From JBOFOR01 sp051654865 (lineage in GTDB: Bacteria > Bacillota > Clostridia > Peptostreptococcales > Peptostreptococcaceae): DNA of 32,866 nucleotides. Within the stretch, counting starts at the first letter, position 1. Each line of letters begins with the position of its first letter. The notes beneath the pieces are model-generated. The model ran no database searches, was not told the origin of the DNA, and saw only the letters and a list, made by a program, of their open reading frames with translations. A program made the translations under genes and the position numbers. This document shows, piece by piece, positions 8,757-17,706 of this stretch. Where the stretch lies: NCBI GenBank assembly GCA_051654865.1, contig JBOFYV010000118.1, positions 1 through 32,866 of the forward strand, in the 5' to 3' direction.

Positions 8757-10325
8757 TTATTTTTTTATAAGACCACCATAAGGGTCTGTATCTACTTGCC
8801 CTATTTGAACTTTTAACTTAGTTCCTTTACTATTGAAGTTTTCTTTGTTTTCATTCCCCATCATTTTCATTCCTACAAGGGCGAATAGTTCCTTTTTGAA
8901 ATCTTCTTTATTTAATTGTTTGTTTATTACTTTTTCAATAATTTCTGTAGTCTCATCTTCTGTTAATGATGAAAACTCTTCTGTCATTGATTTTAATTCT
9001 TCTTTTAAAAGCTCAGTTTCTATTTCATCTTTAAACTGTCTCAATTTCTCATTTTCTAGTTTAATTTCTTCAAACATAGAAGCAAATTTCTCTTCTGTAT
9101 TTTTTTTGAAGGCTGACACTATTCCGTATTCACCATTATTACCAACCTCTCTTTCTTTCCAAGTTGGTATATATTCTTTTGTAGAATCAAAATTTATAGA
9201 TACGTTGTCACCTTCTAATGAATAATTAGCTCCAATATATTTTCCGCTTTCTACGTCATATAAAACAGCAATAGAAGAATCTAATATTAAATCTTCAAAA
9301 TAATACTTAGGGGAAGTAAAATACTCACCTAAAAATTCTTCTTCGTATGTGATCTTAGATAATGCTTCATTTATATAACCAACAACATTGTTTATATTTG
9401 AGCTAAACTCCTCAGATGTTACATCTTCTACTTCTTCTGCTCCTTCCACGTCTGCATCCTCAGTAGTTTGTTCATCTACTTCATCAGATTCTTCCTCTAT
9501 GGCATCCTCTACAGTTTCTTCTACTGTAGGAGTTACTTCTTCTTCAGGAGTTTCTTCAACTATCGGTGTTTCTACTTCTTCTTCTACAACATTTTCTGGA
9601 TTTTCGACTATTGTTGTATCTTCAATTATAGTATCTTCACTATCTTCTATCTTTTTTTTACTTTCCACATAATTCACCTCGCTTTCTAGTTCTTCTTTCA
9701 ATACTTTATTTAATTCCTTAACGGCATTAAAAAACTCTGTATTATCATTCACAGAGAAGTCCATTTTAACCTTCGCCCCTCTTATTCCGGGCGAAACATC
9801 TGATCCCAATATTGTAACTCCCTGATAAGTATAATCTAATATATTATAAACTTGCTTAGAAAACTCTCCTCTATTCACAGATATCTCCATACTCACACTT
9901 TTCTCTTCATCTCTTTTTAGTATCTCATATCCTTCATTAGAGTAAGATTTCCATATATAGCCATCAACAACTACCCAATGATGACCATTTACCTTCTCTA
10001 ATTTATAATTATTAGTTTCTGGAATGACTCCGATTGGAACTTCTAAGTAGTGTTCTTTTACACATATATTACCTTCCTCATCAGTTTCTAATCTGTATTC
10101 CATATTATGCTCATCGAAATCATCTTCTCCATCGTCTCTTTTTTTAATATAGGCAAGAATAGGAATATTTTTTAATGACTCCTTAGCCTTGTCCATCCCG
10201 CCTAAATCAAACGATGACCCATTGGAGTTTAAGCCATCCCTCATAATCCATAATTCACATTTCTGTAAATTACTATTACTATTTTCAATCAAGCTAAATT
10301 CTATAGGCAATGATATATTTTGCAT
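8757..10325 (-). CDS. Prohead protease fused to scaffold-like region (XkdF-like)
   Basis: 522 residues, GGGAGG site before ATG overlapping the stop of the gene before. Residues 1-200 look like a capsid maturation protease: NSNGSSFD near residue 34, NIPILAYIKKRD, an early histidine (H73), VSMEISV near 144-150 that could hold the catalytic serine, and YQGVTILGSDVSPGIRGAKV. Residues about 212-305 are an extremely Glu/Asp/Thr/Val-rich linker, and residues 400-480 are helical and coiled, like a scaffold. Protease and scaffold in one chain between portal and capsid is known in several phage groups. The exact protease family is my inference. Confidence 0.65.
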   Translation of the reverse strand: MQNISLPIEFSLIENSNSNLQKCELWIMRDGLNSNGSSFDLGGMDKAKESLKNIPILAYIKKRDDGEDDFDEHNMEYRLETDEEGNICVKEHYLEVPIGVIPETNNYKLEKVNGHHWVVVDGYIWKSYSNEGYEILKRDEEKSVSMEISVNRGEFSKQVYNILDYTYQGVTILGSDVSPGIRGAKVKMDFSVNDNTEFFNAVKELNKVLKEELESEVNYVESKKKIEDSEDTIIEDTTIVENPENVVEEEVETPIVEETPEEEVTPTVEETVEDAIEEESDEVDEQTTEDADVEGAEEVEDVTSEEFSSNINNVVGYINEALSKITYEEEFLGEYFTSPKYYFEDLILDSSIAVLYDVESGKYIGANYSLEGDNVSINFDSTKEYIPTWKEREVGNNGEYGIVSAFKKNTEEKFASMFEEIKLENEKLRQFKDEIETELLKEELKSMTEEFSSLTEDETTEIIEKVINKQLNKEDFKKELFALVGMKMMGNENKENFNSKGTKLKVQIGQVDTDPYGGLIKK

Positions 10326-10340
10326 TTTTTATCACCTCCC

Positions 10341-10538
10341 CTATGTAAAAATTAAAGTATTTCTAAATATAATTTTAGGAATATCTTCCTTTGAAAATTT
10401 AGACAAGAACATTTTTGTATCTGAATAATAAAAAACATAATATTCTTGTCCTTGAATTTTACACTTACATATGGAAGAAAATTTACCCTTTAGACTATTT
10501 TTTTCATATATTTCTATAGGAACATATATATACTTCAT
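10341..10538 (-). CDS. Small unknown protein between portal and protease
   Basis: 65 residues with an AGGTGAT site whose first bases overlap the portal stop. It is basic and aromatic with a CKCKIQGQEYYVFYYSD centre that may form a small beta sheet. The next gene's ribosome site overlaps its stop, so it is tightly coupled in the head operon. No family recognised. Confidence 0.6.
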   Translation of the reverse strand: MKYIYVPIEIYEKNSLKGKFSSICKCKIQGQEYYVFYYSDTKMFLSKFSKEDIPKIIFRNTLIFT

Positions 10539-10546
10539 ATTATCAC

Positions 10547-12049
10547 CTAGTTTTCCATTTGCGGTGTTTCACTTACCACTTCTGGATTTGTTTTAGTAGA
10601 ATCTTTTTTACTATCTACTCCCTTTTCAGAGCTTGAAGTTCCTTGATTGCCCATTGTATGTGAAGTCATTTGAGGAACTAGTAATTGATCTATCCCAAGC
10701 ATTGATTCTGCTTCTAATACATTCATAGCTTGTAACGGAGTATAGTGATTTAAAGATAAAAATTCTAATCGTGATCCGCCAAATGCCAAATTTTCTCTAC
10801 TGTTTTTCAACATATTGTCTTTGTTGAATTGAGTTGAACTTAGCATTTTAACCCTCCAAGGAGAACTTTTTTTATTCATACTCACTTCATAGTTTAGATA
10901 GTTCTCAAACATACATAATACACTTAGCAATAGCATGTCATCTGCTTTAGCTCCTAATGCTATAGCCTCATTAGAACTCTTTTTACCATTAAATAGCTCA
11001 TCATTCACTCCTGCATCATCAAATATACTTTCAATTAAGTCATGTCTATAGTTAATACCTTGACTATTTGATTTGTTCAGCACTATAGATTCCATTTGTA
11101 AAGGATTTGTAGTTACTGCAATACCATCAGGCAAATGTTGTTTTGTTTGCTTATGGTATTCTTTGATTAGACCTATATCTATTAGAAACTCTCCTTCTTC
11201 ATTAATAGGAATCTTTTGATGTATAATCTTTAAATTTTCTAATTTTGCAGATGTATAATGTAATTGTTTTATTTCATCCACATGTATTAAAGCATCAAAT
11301 AAATATGAAAAAGGAGGATATCCTTTGTATAAAGTTGGAGATATTATATTAAAGGCTACCGCATTTTTTTCTAATTCCAACCATCTTCCATCTACCAATT
11401 CATCTTTATTCATACTTCCTTGTGCGAACTTTTCAACCAAAGACTGTATCTCATCAGGCAATGTACCTTCATAATTTTTCCCACTAAGTTTTTGTAAATC
11501 AATGGAATATAGACTTATATTATTTTCCATCGAAGTTATTCTACAACACTCATTAGGCATTTTTTTAAGTACCACCCCTTGAGAGTCTTCTATTTTATAG
11601 ATATAAAGTTCTCCTATTTCAAAAAGCTCTTTACACATCCATCTCAAATTAAAATCCACATTAAACCTATCTAAAAAAGTAGCAGTATCTATATACTGTG
11701 TTTTTAATTTCTCACTATTAACACCTTTTTTTGTTTTCAAGATGGAAGGGTATAGCATATAGTCAAATGTTGGTATATTTCCAAAGTGATTTATTAATCT
11801 TGAATATATTCCATTAGTTGTTTTTAAATAAGAAGATATCCCTTGTAAATCTGTAGCGTTTTTTACAGGGTCTTCCATATATTTCAAAACATCAGCAACT
11901 TTTATTTTCTTACTCCCTGTACTTGAACCCATTTTAACTGAAACACTATTTTTAGCAAAATCTAATTTGCTATATTCTATAGAAGTTTTTTCTTCAACTT
12001 CTTCAATTACTTCAACTTTACTTGGCAAAGTAATATCATTTTCAGACAT
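10547..12049 (-). CDS. Portal protein
   Basis: 500 residues, GGAGG site 5 nt before ATG. It follows the large terminase, as portals do. Features of the portal family are a helical start leading to NGIYSRLINHFGNIPTFDYM, a central domain with LRWMCKELFEIGELYIYK, and a long section from residue about 250 with helices of the stem and crown (IHVDEIKQLHYTSAKLENLK; DDAGVNDELFNGKKSSNEA). The last 50 residues are low-complexity Ser/Thr/Lys. The portal forms the dodecameric ring at one capsid vertex through which DNA enters. Confidence 0.8.
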   Translation of the reverse strand: MSENDITLPSKVEVIEEVEEKTSIEYSKLDFAKNSVSVKMGSSTGSKKIKVADVLKYMEDPVKNATDLQGISSYLKTTNGIYSRLINHFGNIPTFDYMLYPSILKTKKGVNSEKLKTQYIDTATFLDRFNVDFNLRWMCKELFEIGELYIYKIEDSQGVVLKKMPNECCRITSMENNISLYSIDLQKLSGKNYEGTLPDEIQSLVEKFAQGSMNKDELVDGRWLELEKNAVAFNIISPTLYKGYPPFSYLFDALIHVDEIKQLHYTSAKLENLKIIHQKIPINEEGEFLIDIGLIKEYHKQTKQHLPDGIAVTTNPLQMESIVLNKSNSQGINYRHDLIESIFDDAGVNDELFNGKKSSNEAIALGAKADDMLLLSVLCMFENYLNYEVSMNKKSSPWRVKMLSSTQFNKDNMLKNSRENLAFGGSRLEFLSLNHYTPLQAMNVLEAESMLGIDQLLVPQMTSHTMGNQGTSSSEKGVDSKKDSTKTNPEVVSETPQMEN

Positions 12050-12064
12050 TGTATCCTCCCCCTA

Positions 12065-12946
12065 TTACCATAGACTTAAAAACATATCATTACTCTTTAC
12101 TACCTTTAATTCTTTCTCCAATTGCTTTGCTAAATAGTTTGCATATGCCAAGGAACTGAATCTATCTTTACGTGCGGAACCTCTTTCTTTAAGTCTTATA
12201 AAACCACCGTAAATAGAATATTCTAAGTTTATAAGCTCATTTACTAAAGCAGTTGTTTGAATATAAGGTCTTAACATACGAGCTTGTTCATCAGGTGACT
12301 TTTTTAGCATTCCTAATTTCTCAATCATAAAGTCCTTACCTTGCATATCGTTTATTAACAATTTAATTTTTTTCTTTTGGAAGCAGTCTTTTAGACTCAT
12401 TGCGATTTCATGGTTTAGTTCAACTTTAGTTACTTTTATAGTATATACTACAGGGAGAGCGTTTTTATCTGCCCTAGAGACCATTCTGTCATCGTTAGCA
12501 GATTTCCAAGCACTATACTCTTCGTCTCTTTCCTCATCATATGTAACCTTAGCTAAACTATCATAGACACCGATACCTACCCCTTGAGCATCAAGGGCAG
12601 CCCAATCGGCTTGGAAGTCATAAAATAATTGCTTAATTCTCTTAGCTTGATCTGCTGCATTACCTCCTTCAAGTGACTCTATATATACTACATGACGTAT
12701 ATATTCATCTCCTTGAGGGATCAATCTCATTAATGTAAATACGGAAGCATCATTTTTAGCTCCTCCCATTACAGAGATATCGCAACCAACAATTCTAATT
12801 TCTCCACCTTGTTTTTTAAGATGGTATTTTTTCTTGGATTTTTCTTTCTCTGCAAGATATTCAATATCTGTTGGAGGTATCCAAGGTTTAAATATATTTC
12901 TACATGGGTTTATGTCCGCTGACTTATAAAATGCATTGGATTTTTC
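12065..12946 (-). CDS. terL: Large terminase, exon 2 (nuclease domain)
   Basis: This is the C-terminal 293 residues of the large terminase. It begins at EKSNAFYKSADINPCRNIF, the normal joint between ATPase and nuclease domains. RNase H-fold nuclease marks are IRIVGCDISVMGG with the first acidic residue (about residue 339 of the joined protein), a second segment AALDAQGVGIGVYDSL, and RKDRFSSLAYANY near the end. The frame upstream of 12947 is intron and hits a stop within 10 codons, and no ribosome site lies before the ATG at 12949, so separate translation is unlikely. Joining to exon 1 at 14171 keeps the frame and gives about 576 residues, a usual TerL length. Confidence 0.85.
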   Translation of the reverse strand, partial: EKSNAFYKSADINPCRNIFKPWIPPTDIEYLAEKEKSKKKYHLKKQGGEIRIVGCDISVMGGAKNDASVFTLMRLIPQGDEYIRHVVYIESLEGGNAADQAKRIKQLFYDFQADWAALDAQGVGIGVYDSLAKVTYDEERDEEYSAWKSANDDRMVSRADKNALPVVYTIKVTKVELNHEIAMSLKDCFQKKKIKLLINDMQGKDFMIEKLGMLKKSPDEQARMLRPYIQTTALVNELINLEYSIYGGFIRLKERGSARKDRFSSLAYANYLAKQLEKELKVVKSNDMFLSLW

Positions 12947-14170
12947 CATTATCTTATATCTAGGCTCTTTATCCTAGAACTCAAACTTTCATCTGAGGAT
13001 GGGACTATATCTCCACCTACAACTTTACTTGTTTAGGTGTCGGCTGTTCGTGGATATTTCTGCATATAAAATAGCACCCTATTTTACTTAGCGTACTTTA
13101 TCTAGTCTCTAAACCTTCCTTAAATTTCTATAAGGCTTGGCTTGGTATTAGCATATTTTTTATAAGGAATTTCTCTACCACCTTATTGGCAGTTCTTCTT
13201 TTCGAGTGAGGTATTCTTAAAAGTGTATAATTGTTCCTTTGACAGTATTCTGTTTTTCTTTTGTCGTGTTCTTTAATAATATCAAAATTATTTCTAAAAA
13301 AGTTCAAGTCCACTTCTTTTTCATGTTGTGGTCCATCATATTCTATAAAAACATCCAGTTTGCCATTTCTATATATTGCGAAGTCATATCTAAGATATCC
13401 ACCTCTAACTCCTCTTAAATCTTTAAATGCCACCTCTTGTTTAAATTCAATATTATGACTTTCTAGAGTCTTTTTTATCAAACTCTCTCCATGAGACCTA
13501 ACAAAACAATTTGGACAAGAGTGATAATTCATAAAAGCACCAACCCTTTTTTCAAAAACATGACCACATGTTTCATGTTTAAAAGTTGCATTATCTGCTT
13601 TCGTGTTGCACTCAGTTAACAATTTAAAATCAGTATCTTCCAATAATTGCTTGACAACATGAGTATTATACTTAGTGTGACATCCTCCACACTTAGGACA
13701 TCCCTTTATAGTTCCCCTTCCTATGTTATAAGGAATCACTTCCCATGTAAATCCACATAGCTTGTGCCTTATCATTGTTTTACTTTGAGAATCTATCCAA
13801 TTGCCTACAATCTCATACTCCTTTGCAAAATTAGGATACTTAATATAAAAACTTTCTTCTGTTAATTTGAGATGTCTCCTATCTTTGTGTGTACATTCTG
13901 TACATCGTATCTTTCTAGGATTTTCTCTCAAGTCAAAAATATTTCTTTTGATTATATGTCCACACACATTACTTTTTATCGTTATATTTCTACTGTCTAT
14001 TATTTCTAAAATTTCGATATTTGATCCAAACTTTACAATGAGTTCATTTCTTATATCTTCCACCTTTAAACTATTCCACGCTTTGCTCACCTTTTAATTC
14101 CTCCAAAACTTAGCCTTCACCAAATTTAACCGATTACGAATATATATTTCTATATATTTAGGCAAAATTT
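12947..14170 (-). mobile_element. Group I intron with homing endonuclease gene in terL
   Basis: 1224 nt. Evidence is as follows. The terL frame breaks exactly here and rejoins in frame. The upstream exon ends in U (TTTGGT), and the intron start has GCC..AA, which pairs with it to give P1 with a U.G wobble at the splice site. The intron ends in G (ATAATG). Upstream of the 3' end are the paired core segments GAGACTAGA (about 13108-13099) and AGATATAGTCC, the standard P7 signature of group I introns, with a P9-like hairpin after them. The endonuclease gene is nested between the 5' part and the catalytic core. Exact ends are inferred, not tested. Confidence 0.85.
13128..14090 (-). CDS. Intron-encoded homing endonuclease, VSR/EDxHD-like
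   Basis: 320 residues from a GTG start with GGAGG 9 nt upstream. Residues 40-200 hold three similar units of the form CGx(about 18)CxxC (CGH..CTEC, CGF..CPKC, CGH..CPNC), likely zinc-binding DNA-contact modules. The C-terminal third contains YDFAIYRNGKLDVFIEYDG, then QHEKE, then IKEHDKRKTEYC and LLRIPHSKR. This is the VSR-like nuclease pattern with the acidic residues and the HD pair of the EDxHD homing endonucleases (I-Bth0305I type). It would cut intronless terL alleles and spread the intron. Its stop lies just before the intron core. Confidence 0.75.
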   Translation of the reverse strand: MSKAWNSLKVEDIRNELIVKFGSNIEILEIIDSRNITIKSNVCGHIIKRNIFDLRENPRKIRCTECTHKDRRHLKLTEESFYIKYPNFAKEYEIVGNWIDSQSKTMIRHKLCGFTWEVIPYNIGRGTIKGCPKCGGCHTKYNTHVVKQLLEDTDFKLLTECNTKADNATFKHETCGHVFEKRVGAFMNYHSCPNCFVRSHGESLIKKTLESHNIEFKQEVAFKDLRGVRGGYLRYDFAIYRNGKLDVFIEYDGPQHEKEVDLNFFRNNFDIIKEHDKRKTEYCQRNNYTLLRIPHSKRRTANKVVEKFLIKNMLIPSQAL

Positions 14171-15019
14171 ACCAAAGAATTTCCCCAACATTTCCATGTC
14201 AAAAGTAGCCTCATCCATGTCCTCTTCATTTCGAATTGCATCAACTCTGGCTTGAGTTAATAATCCATGATTGACTGCCAACTCATAAGATAAATCGCAG
14301 ACAAATGTATTCCCTGTTTTGCACATATCTTTTATTCCGCCCATAAACTTAGCAAATACATAATTATCTTTATAATGAGCTGAGGTCATCATAAGCTCTT
14401 GATTTTCTTGGACAGGATAATCTTTATATTCAGGTTTTTTCTTGTATCCGGGCATACGAACAACTGTTAACATAGGTCTCAAGATTGAATCTAGAACTTT
14501 TTTCGATACTAGACGACATTCGTCTACTATTAATATCGTTCCTCTATATCCGCGGGCAGATTCACCACTAGTAACTGCTGTTATGGTTGACCCATTTTTA
14601 AAATGAACAACTATATCATTTTGATTAATTTGAATTTTACTAATTTCTCTCCTTAAATTTGGAGACATATTCTGCAACTCAATTCCTATCTTCTGAGATA
14701 TTAATATCTTAGCTTGTGACTTACTTGCAGATGCAATTATAACTTTCGTTCCCGGTTCTAATATGCATTTACAACAACAAAATACTGAAACCAAGAAACT
14801 CTTCCCCAAACCTCTACTAGCTATAAATAGAAACAGTGTATGAGTATTCATCATATATAAAAGAATTTTTTGGAAAGTAAAAAGAGGCAAATTCAAATAC
14901 TCAGTAGCAAATCTATGAATATTACATCTGTAAAATCCTGCCCATATCTTAACACCTTCGTTAAAATTATTTTTATCTTTTACATATCCTTTTTTTCTTG
15001 GTTTGGTTTTAGTCTTCAT
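14171..15019 (-). CDS. terL: Large terminase, exon 1 (ATPase domain)
   Basis: This is the N-terminal 283 residues from MKTKTKPRKK, chosen because GGAGG lies 9 nt upstream; an ATG ten codons earlier lacks a site and lies inside the upstream gene. Walker A ASRGLGKS (67-74), Walker B TILIVDEC (161-168) and coupling motif SAHYKDN identify the DNA-packaging motor ATPase. The exon ends MEMLGKFFG. Reading into the intron adds only KFCLNI and a stop, so the unspliced product lacks the nuclease. The start overlaps the upstream gene by 11 nt. Confidence 0.9.
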
Positions 15020-15929
15020 TCTCTTCTTCCTCCACTTCGAAGGCTTCACTATCTAAATCTAAAACCCACTTCAAGTGCTTTGTAAACCACTTACTAATAT
15101 ATGTACTTATTCCATCTACATCTTTAAATTCTCCAACTGGCTCAGGTATAGGTTCTTCATCTTCTATCTTTTTTATAAACATTCCAAAACTAGCATCATC
15201 ATCATTAACTCCACTTTCTTGGACAGGTTTAAGATTACTATCTCCCATTAATTTTGATAATGTAGACATCATTTTTTCATACATAGCCAACTCTCCATTT
15301 CGCCTAGCATTTTCTGCTTCTAATTGAGTTCTAGCTATGTTTTCATATAACATCCTCTGTATAGGACTTCTATGGTCATATACAGCTATTAGTTCTTGGT
15401 ACTTATCTTCAAGATATAAATAATCTTCTTCATCCAATCCTTTTCCCCAACGTCTAAGCATTTCACCTGAGACACTTGATTCCTTTTCTTTTTTAATTCT
15501 AACTTCTTCTATTTTTAAATTCCTTTTCTTTTCCGAAGCCATAAATTCTTCTAAATCAAAGTCTGACTTAGTAATATCTAAAAGATCACTTTCCATACTG
15601 GTTTTCCCTTTGAATTGGGCCATAGTATTAACTTTTCTAAAATATTCTTGAACTAAACTAGTATTGTTTCTATAGCTACTAGCATATATAATTTCTGCTA
15701 AGTCATCACTATAGTATGTATCCAAAAGCAATGTGAGCTTGTACAATGCCTTGGTTTCATCTCCATAAAAATTAGCGTATTTTTCAAAAGTTAAAGCTAC
15801 ACAATCTTTACAAATATGTAATCTGCCATCATTGCTATCATACATATGAGAATTAGATAAATAATAATTAGATGTTCTGTCTTTATTACTTCCGCAACAG
15901 GTACATCTTTGTAAATCCTTTTTTTTCAT
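15009..15929 (-). CDS. Zinc-finger protein, small terminase candidate
   Basis: 306 residues, GGAGG site before ATG. Residues 8-45 hold CTCCGS and HICKDC, a four-cysteine zinc module. The rest is mainly helical and acidic, with KGLDEEDYLYLEDKYQELIA in the middle and a helix RTQLEAENARRNGELAMYEK that may be coiled coil. It lies directly upstream of terL with overlapping ends, where small terminase subunits occur, and similar proteins in clostridial phages sit there too. A small terminase would bind the packaging site. That role is inferred from position. Confidence 0.5.
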   Translation of the reverse strand: MKKKDLQRCTCCGSNKDRTSNYYLSNSHMYDSNDGRLHICKDCVALTFEKYANFYGDETKALYKLTLLLDTYYSDDLAEIIYASSYRNNTSLVQEYFRKVNTMAQFKGKTSMESDLLDITKSDFDLEEFMASEKKRNLKIEEVRIKKEKESSVSGEMLRRWGKGLDEEDYLYLEDKYQELIAVYDHRSPIQRMLYENIARTQLEAENARRNGELAMYEKMMSTLSKLMGDSNLKPVQESGVNDDDASFGMFIKKIEDEEPIPEPVGEFKDVDGISTYISKWFTKHLKWVLDLDSEAFEVEEEENED

Positions 15930-15957
15930 ACTTCATCCTCCACATCTAAAACGTTTA

Positions 15958-15971
15958 GGGGCATTTGCCCC
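15958..15971. repeat. GC-rich small palindrome before the small terminase candidate
   Basis: GGGGCA/TGCCCC with a 2-nt centre lies 29 nt upstream of the gene start, in otherwise AT-rich DNA. It could be an operator, part of a packaging site, or a structured leader. Nothing in the sequence decides. Confidence 0.4.
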
Positions 15972-15991
15972 ACCTTGTCCTATTTAGACAT

Positions 15992-16020
15992 AAAAAAAGA
16001 CACTCTATCGATCGAGTGTC
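15992..16020 (-). terminator. Strong terminator after the HU-like gene (distal)
   Basis: Stem GACACTC/GAGTGTC (15999-16005, 16014-16020) is followed on the minus strand by seven T. Confidence 0.85.
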
Positions 16021-16050
16021 CTTATTAACAAAAATATAAAAATAAAAGGG

Positions 16051-16121
16051 TTAGAAGCAATCCTTATCGCTTCTAATAATATTATATGTATTTAAATCAA
16101 AGATGATACTATTGATTTAAA
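16051..16121 (-). terminator. Two further hairpins behind the HU-like gene
   Basis: TTAGAAGC/GCTTCTAA (16051-16076, followed by CCCTTTTATTTTTATATTTTT on the minus strand) and TTTAAATCAA/TTGATTTAAA (16091-16121, containing the stop codon at 16109-16111). With the one at 15992-16020 this makes three hairpins in a row, so the HU-like message is probably well separated from the packaging genes. Confidence 0.6.
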
Positions 16122-16414
16122 ATTTTTTCACATTCATTTTTAAAATCTTCCATTAGCGTTATTCTAACACTTTTTTTTGAAGGAAGTGTTACTTTAATAC
16201 CTTTCGTAACATCATAATGACCTACTTTAGCTTTACGCTCTATAGGTTCTATTTTAAAAACTCCTTTCACAACAAACTTTTCTTCACTATCCACACTTTC
16301 TAAAATAACATCATGCAAAAGGTCAAAAAAAGTAACCACATCTTCTTTAGCAAAAGGTCTATTTGTATCTCTAGACAATTTAGCTATTCTTTTAACTACT
16401 TCCTGATATGTCAT
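16109..16414 (-). CDS. HU/IHF-like DNA-binding protein
   Basis: 101 residues, GGAGGG site 8 nt before ATG. N-terminal helices (YQEVVKRIAKLSRDT) lead to a FFDLLHDVI helix, then the beta arm: FVVKGVFKIEPIERKAKVG followed by HYDVTKGIKVTLPSKKSVRI. This matches the HU pattern gFG.F.v..R.aR.g.nP.Tg..i.ip, with the FG replaced by VF and the tip NP replaced by YD. The length fits HU (about 90). It is the first gene of the late operon, close to the replication gene, and could bend DNA for replication or packaging. Confidence 0.75.
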   Translation of the reverse strand: MTYQEVVKRIAKLSRDTNRPFAKEDVVTFFDLLHDVILESVDSEEKFVVKGVFKIEPIERKAKVGHYDVTKGIKVTLPSKKSVRITLMEDFKNECEKILNQ

Positions 16415-16717
16415 TTTTAATTCCCTCCAACTATATCCTTACATATATATAAGGAGACTTTTTCGGTACTTATTGGGGGTTATTTGACGAATAAATTATT
16501 TAATTGATTGTTTGTTGACATTGGTTGATATTTTTTGTAAAATAAGATATAATATTAAATGCGAAACGCTCCTACATAAAATGTAAGAGCGTCTAAAATA
16601 CAGGCATTTAATTTAAATTAAGTAGCCTTGTACAACTATAGTATCATTATATACTTTTTTAGAAAGAAATACAAGACCTACTTGTTTAAATTTGCCTCTA
16701 TTTTCTAAGGGGGAGAA
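16415..16717. promoter_or_regulatory. Divergent intergenic region: promoters for rep and late operon
   Basis: 303 nt without genes. For rep on the plus strand I see TTGACA-17-TAAAAT (16515-16543), an overlapping TTGATA-17-TATAAT (16525-16553), and TTGTAC-16-TATACT (16628-16655). Between them lies a hairpin ACGCTC..GAGCGT with inner TACAT/ATGTA (16566-16592), a possible attenuator or operator. Toward the HU-like gene, a CCTTA..TAAGG palindrome with TATATATA (about 16437-16453) could hold a -10 box. No clear -35 box is seen for that direction. Confidence 0.65.
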
Positions 16718-17656
16718 ATGCGAGACAAAAAGGCAAACTTGGACGAAGTTGTAAGATTTCGTTCAGAAGATGATACTGTAGAAATATTTACAGTAAGCTC
16801 AAAAAAAGAAATTCAGGTGGTGGAAAAAAACAAACTAACACCAAAGCAAAAAACACTTTTAAAAAATAAAAGTGACTTGAATAGGTATGGGGAGAACTTA
16901 GGAGGCTATGTACACATGAGCTATGTAAAAAATGAACTATTGTTCAATAGGCTTGACATAGATAGAGCCAACATATCTAGACTAATATATCTTTCTTCAT
17001 ATATTGACTACAATGACCGAAGCGAGAACTTATTAATTAAACACTCTAAAGATTATAAGGTTGAGCCTCTTACAAGAGCTGATCTTAAAATCAAATTAGG
17101 ACTAAGTGACACAGCTTTTAAATCATTTATGAGTGATATGAAAAAAAGTAACTTATTATTTGAAGTTGATAAAAAGTTTTATATATCTAGTGACTATTTC
17201 AATAAGGGCGACATTAAAGATTCTCAATTTAAAAGCAAAGAATACACGAGACTATTCATAAATACAACTAGGATGTTATATGAAAACTCTAAACCGAGAC
17301 AACATAAGCAACTAAGCTATATATATCAACTTGTTCCTTTTATGAACTATGAATTAAACATATTATGTAGCAATCCAAATGAAACAGACTTTTACGAATT
17401 AGATAAATTGAGCTTAGTAAGAATATGTGAGTTACTAGGAGTTAGTATCAAAAGCGATGCAATGAGAAAGCTTAGGGACGAAATATTAAAGTTTTATATA
17501 GTAATAAACAACAAAAAATATTTCATATTGTCTTATGTCAAAATCAGAAATGGATACGGGATTAAGGATTACTTTTTAATAAATCCTCAAATAGTTTGGG
17601 GTGGTACTGATACAGAAGTAGTAAAAGATACTATCCAAGCGTGTTTTTTTAGTTAA
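16718..17656 (+). CDS. Replication initiator-like winged-helix protein (RepL-like)
   Basis: 312 residues, with a GGGGGAG site 4-5 nt before ATG. The N-terminal 60 residues are charged. Residues 78-170 (LLFNRLDIDRANISRLIYLS, then LTRADLKIKLGLSDTAFKSF and KFYISSDYFNKG) follow the RepL-type plan: a helix, a winged helix-turn-helix and a final aromatic-Gly strand. A similar helix-wing unit ends the protein (RICELLGVSIKSDAMRKLRD, then YFLINPQIVWGG), so it may have two winged domains like many plasmid initiators. It is followed by a strong terminator and direct repeats. Initiator function is inferred from fold pattern and place. Confidence 0.65.
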   Translation: MRDKKANLDEVVRFRSEDDTVEIFTVSSKKEIQVVEKNKLTPKQKTLLKNKSDLNRYGENLGGYVHMSYVKNELLFNRLDIDRANISRLIYLSSYIDYNDRSENLLIKHSKDYKVEPLTRADLKIKLGLSDTAFKSFMSDMKKSNLLFEVDKKFYISSDYFNKGDIKDSQFKSKEYTRLFINTTRMLYENSKPRQHKQLSYIYQLVPFMNYELNILCSNPNETDFYELDKLSLVRICELLGVSIKSDAMRKLRDEILKFYIVINNKKYFILSYVKIRNGYGIKDYFLINPQIVWGGTDTEVVKDTIQACFFS

Positions 17657-17662
17657 TTTATT

Positions 17663-17694
17663 AAAGACTATAGAGTAAAATCTATAGTCTTTTT
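17663..17694 (+). terminator. Terminator after rep
   Basis: A perfect 12-bp stem AAAGACTATAGA/TCTATAGTCTTT with a 6-nt loop, followed by TT. Confidence 0.85.
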
Positions 17695-17706
17695 GTTGTA
17701 TTTTTT

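Noticed and set aside
9388..9689. Serine-rich and Phe-rich open frames on the plus strand
   Set aside because: They are mirrors of the Glu/Asp/Thr-rich linker of the protease/scaffold gene on the other strand, with no ribosome site.
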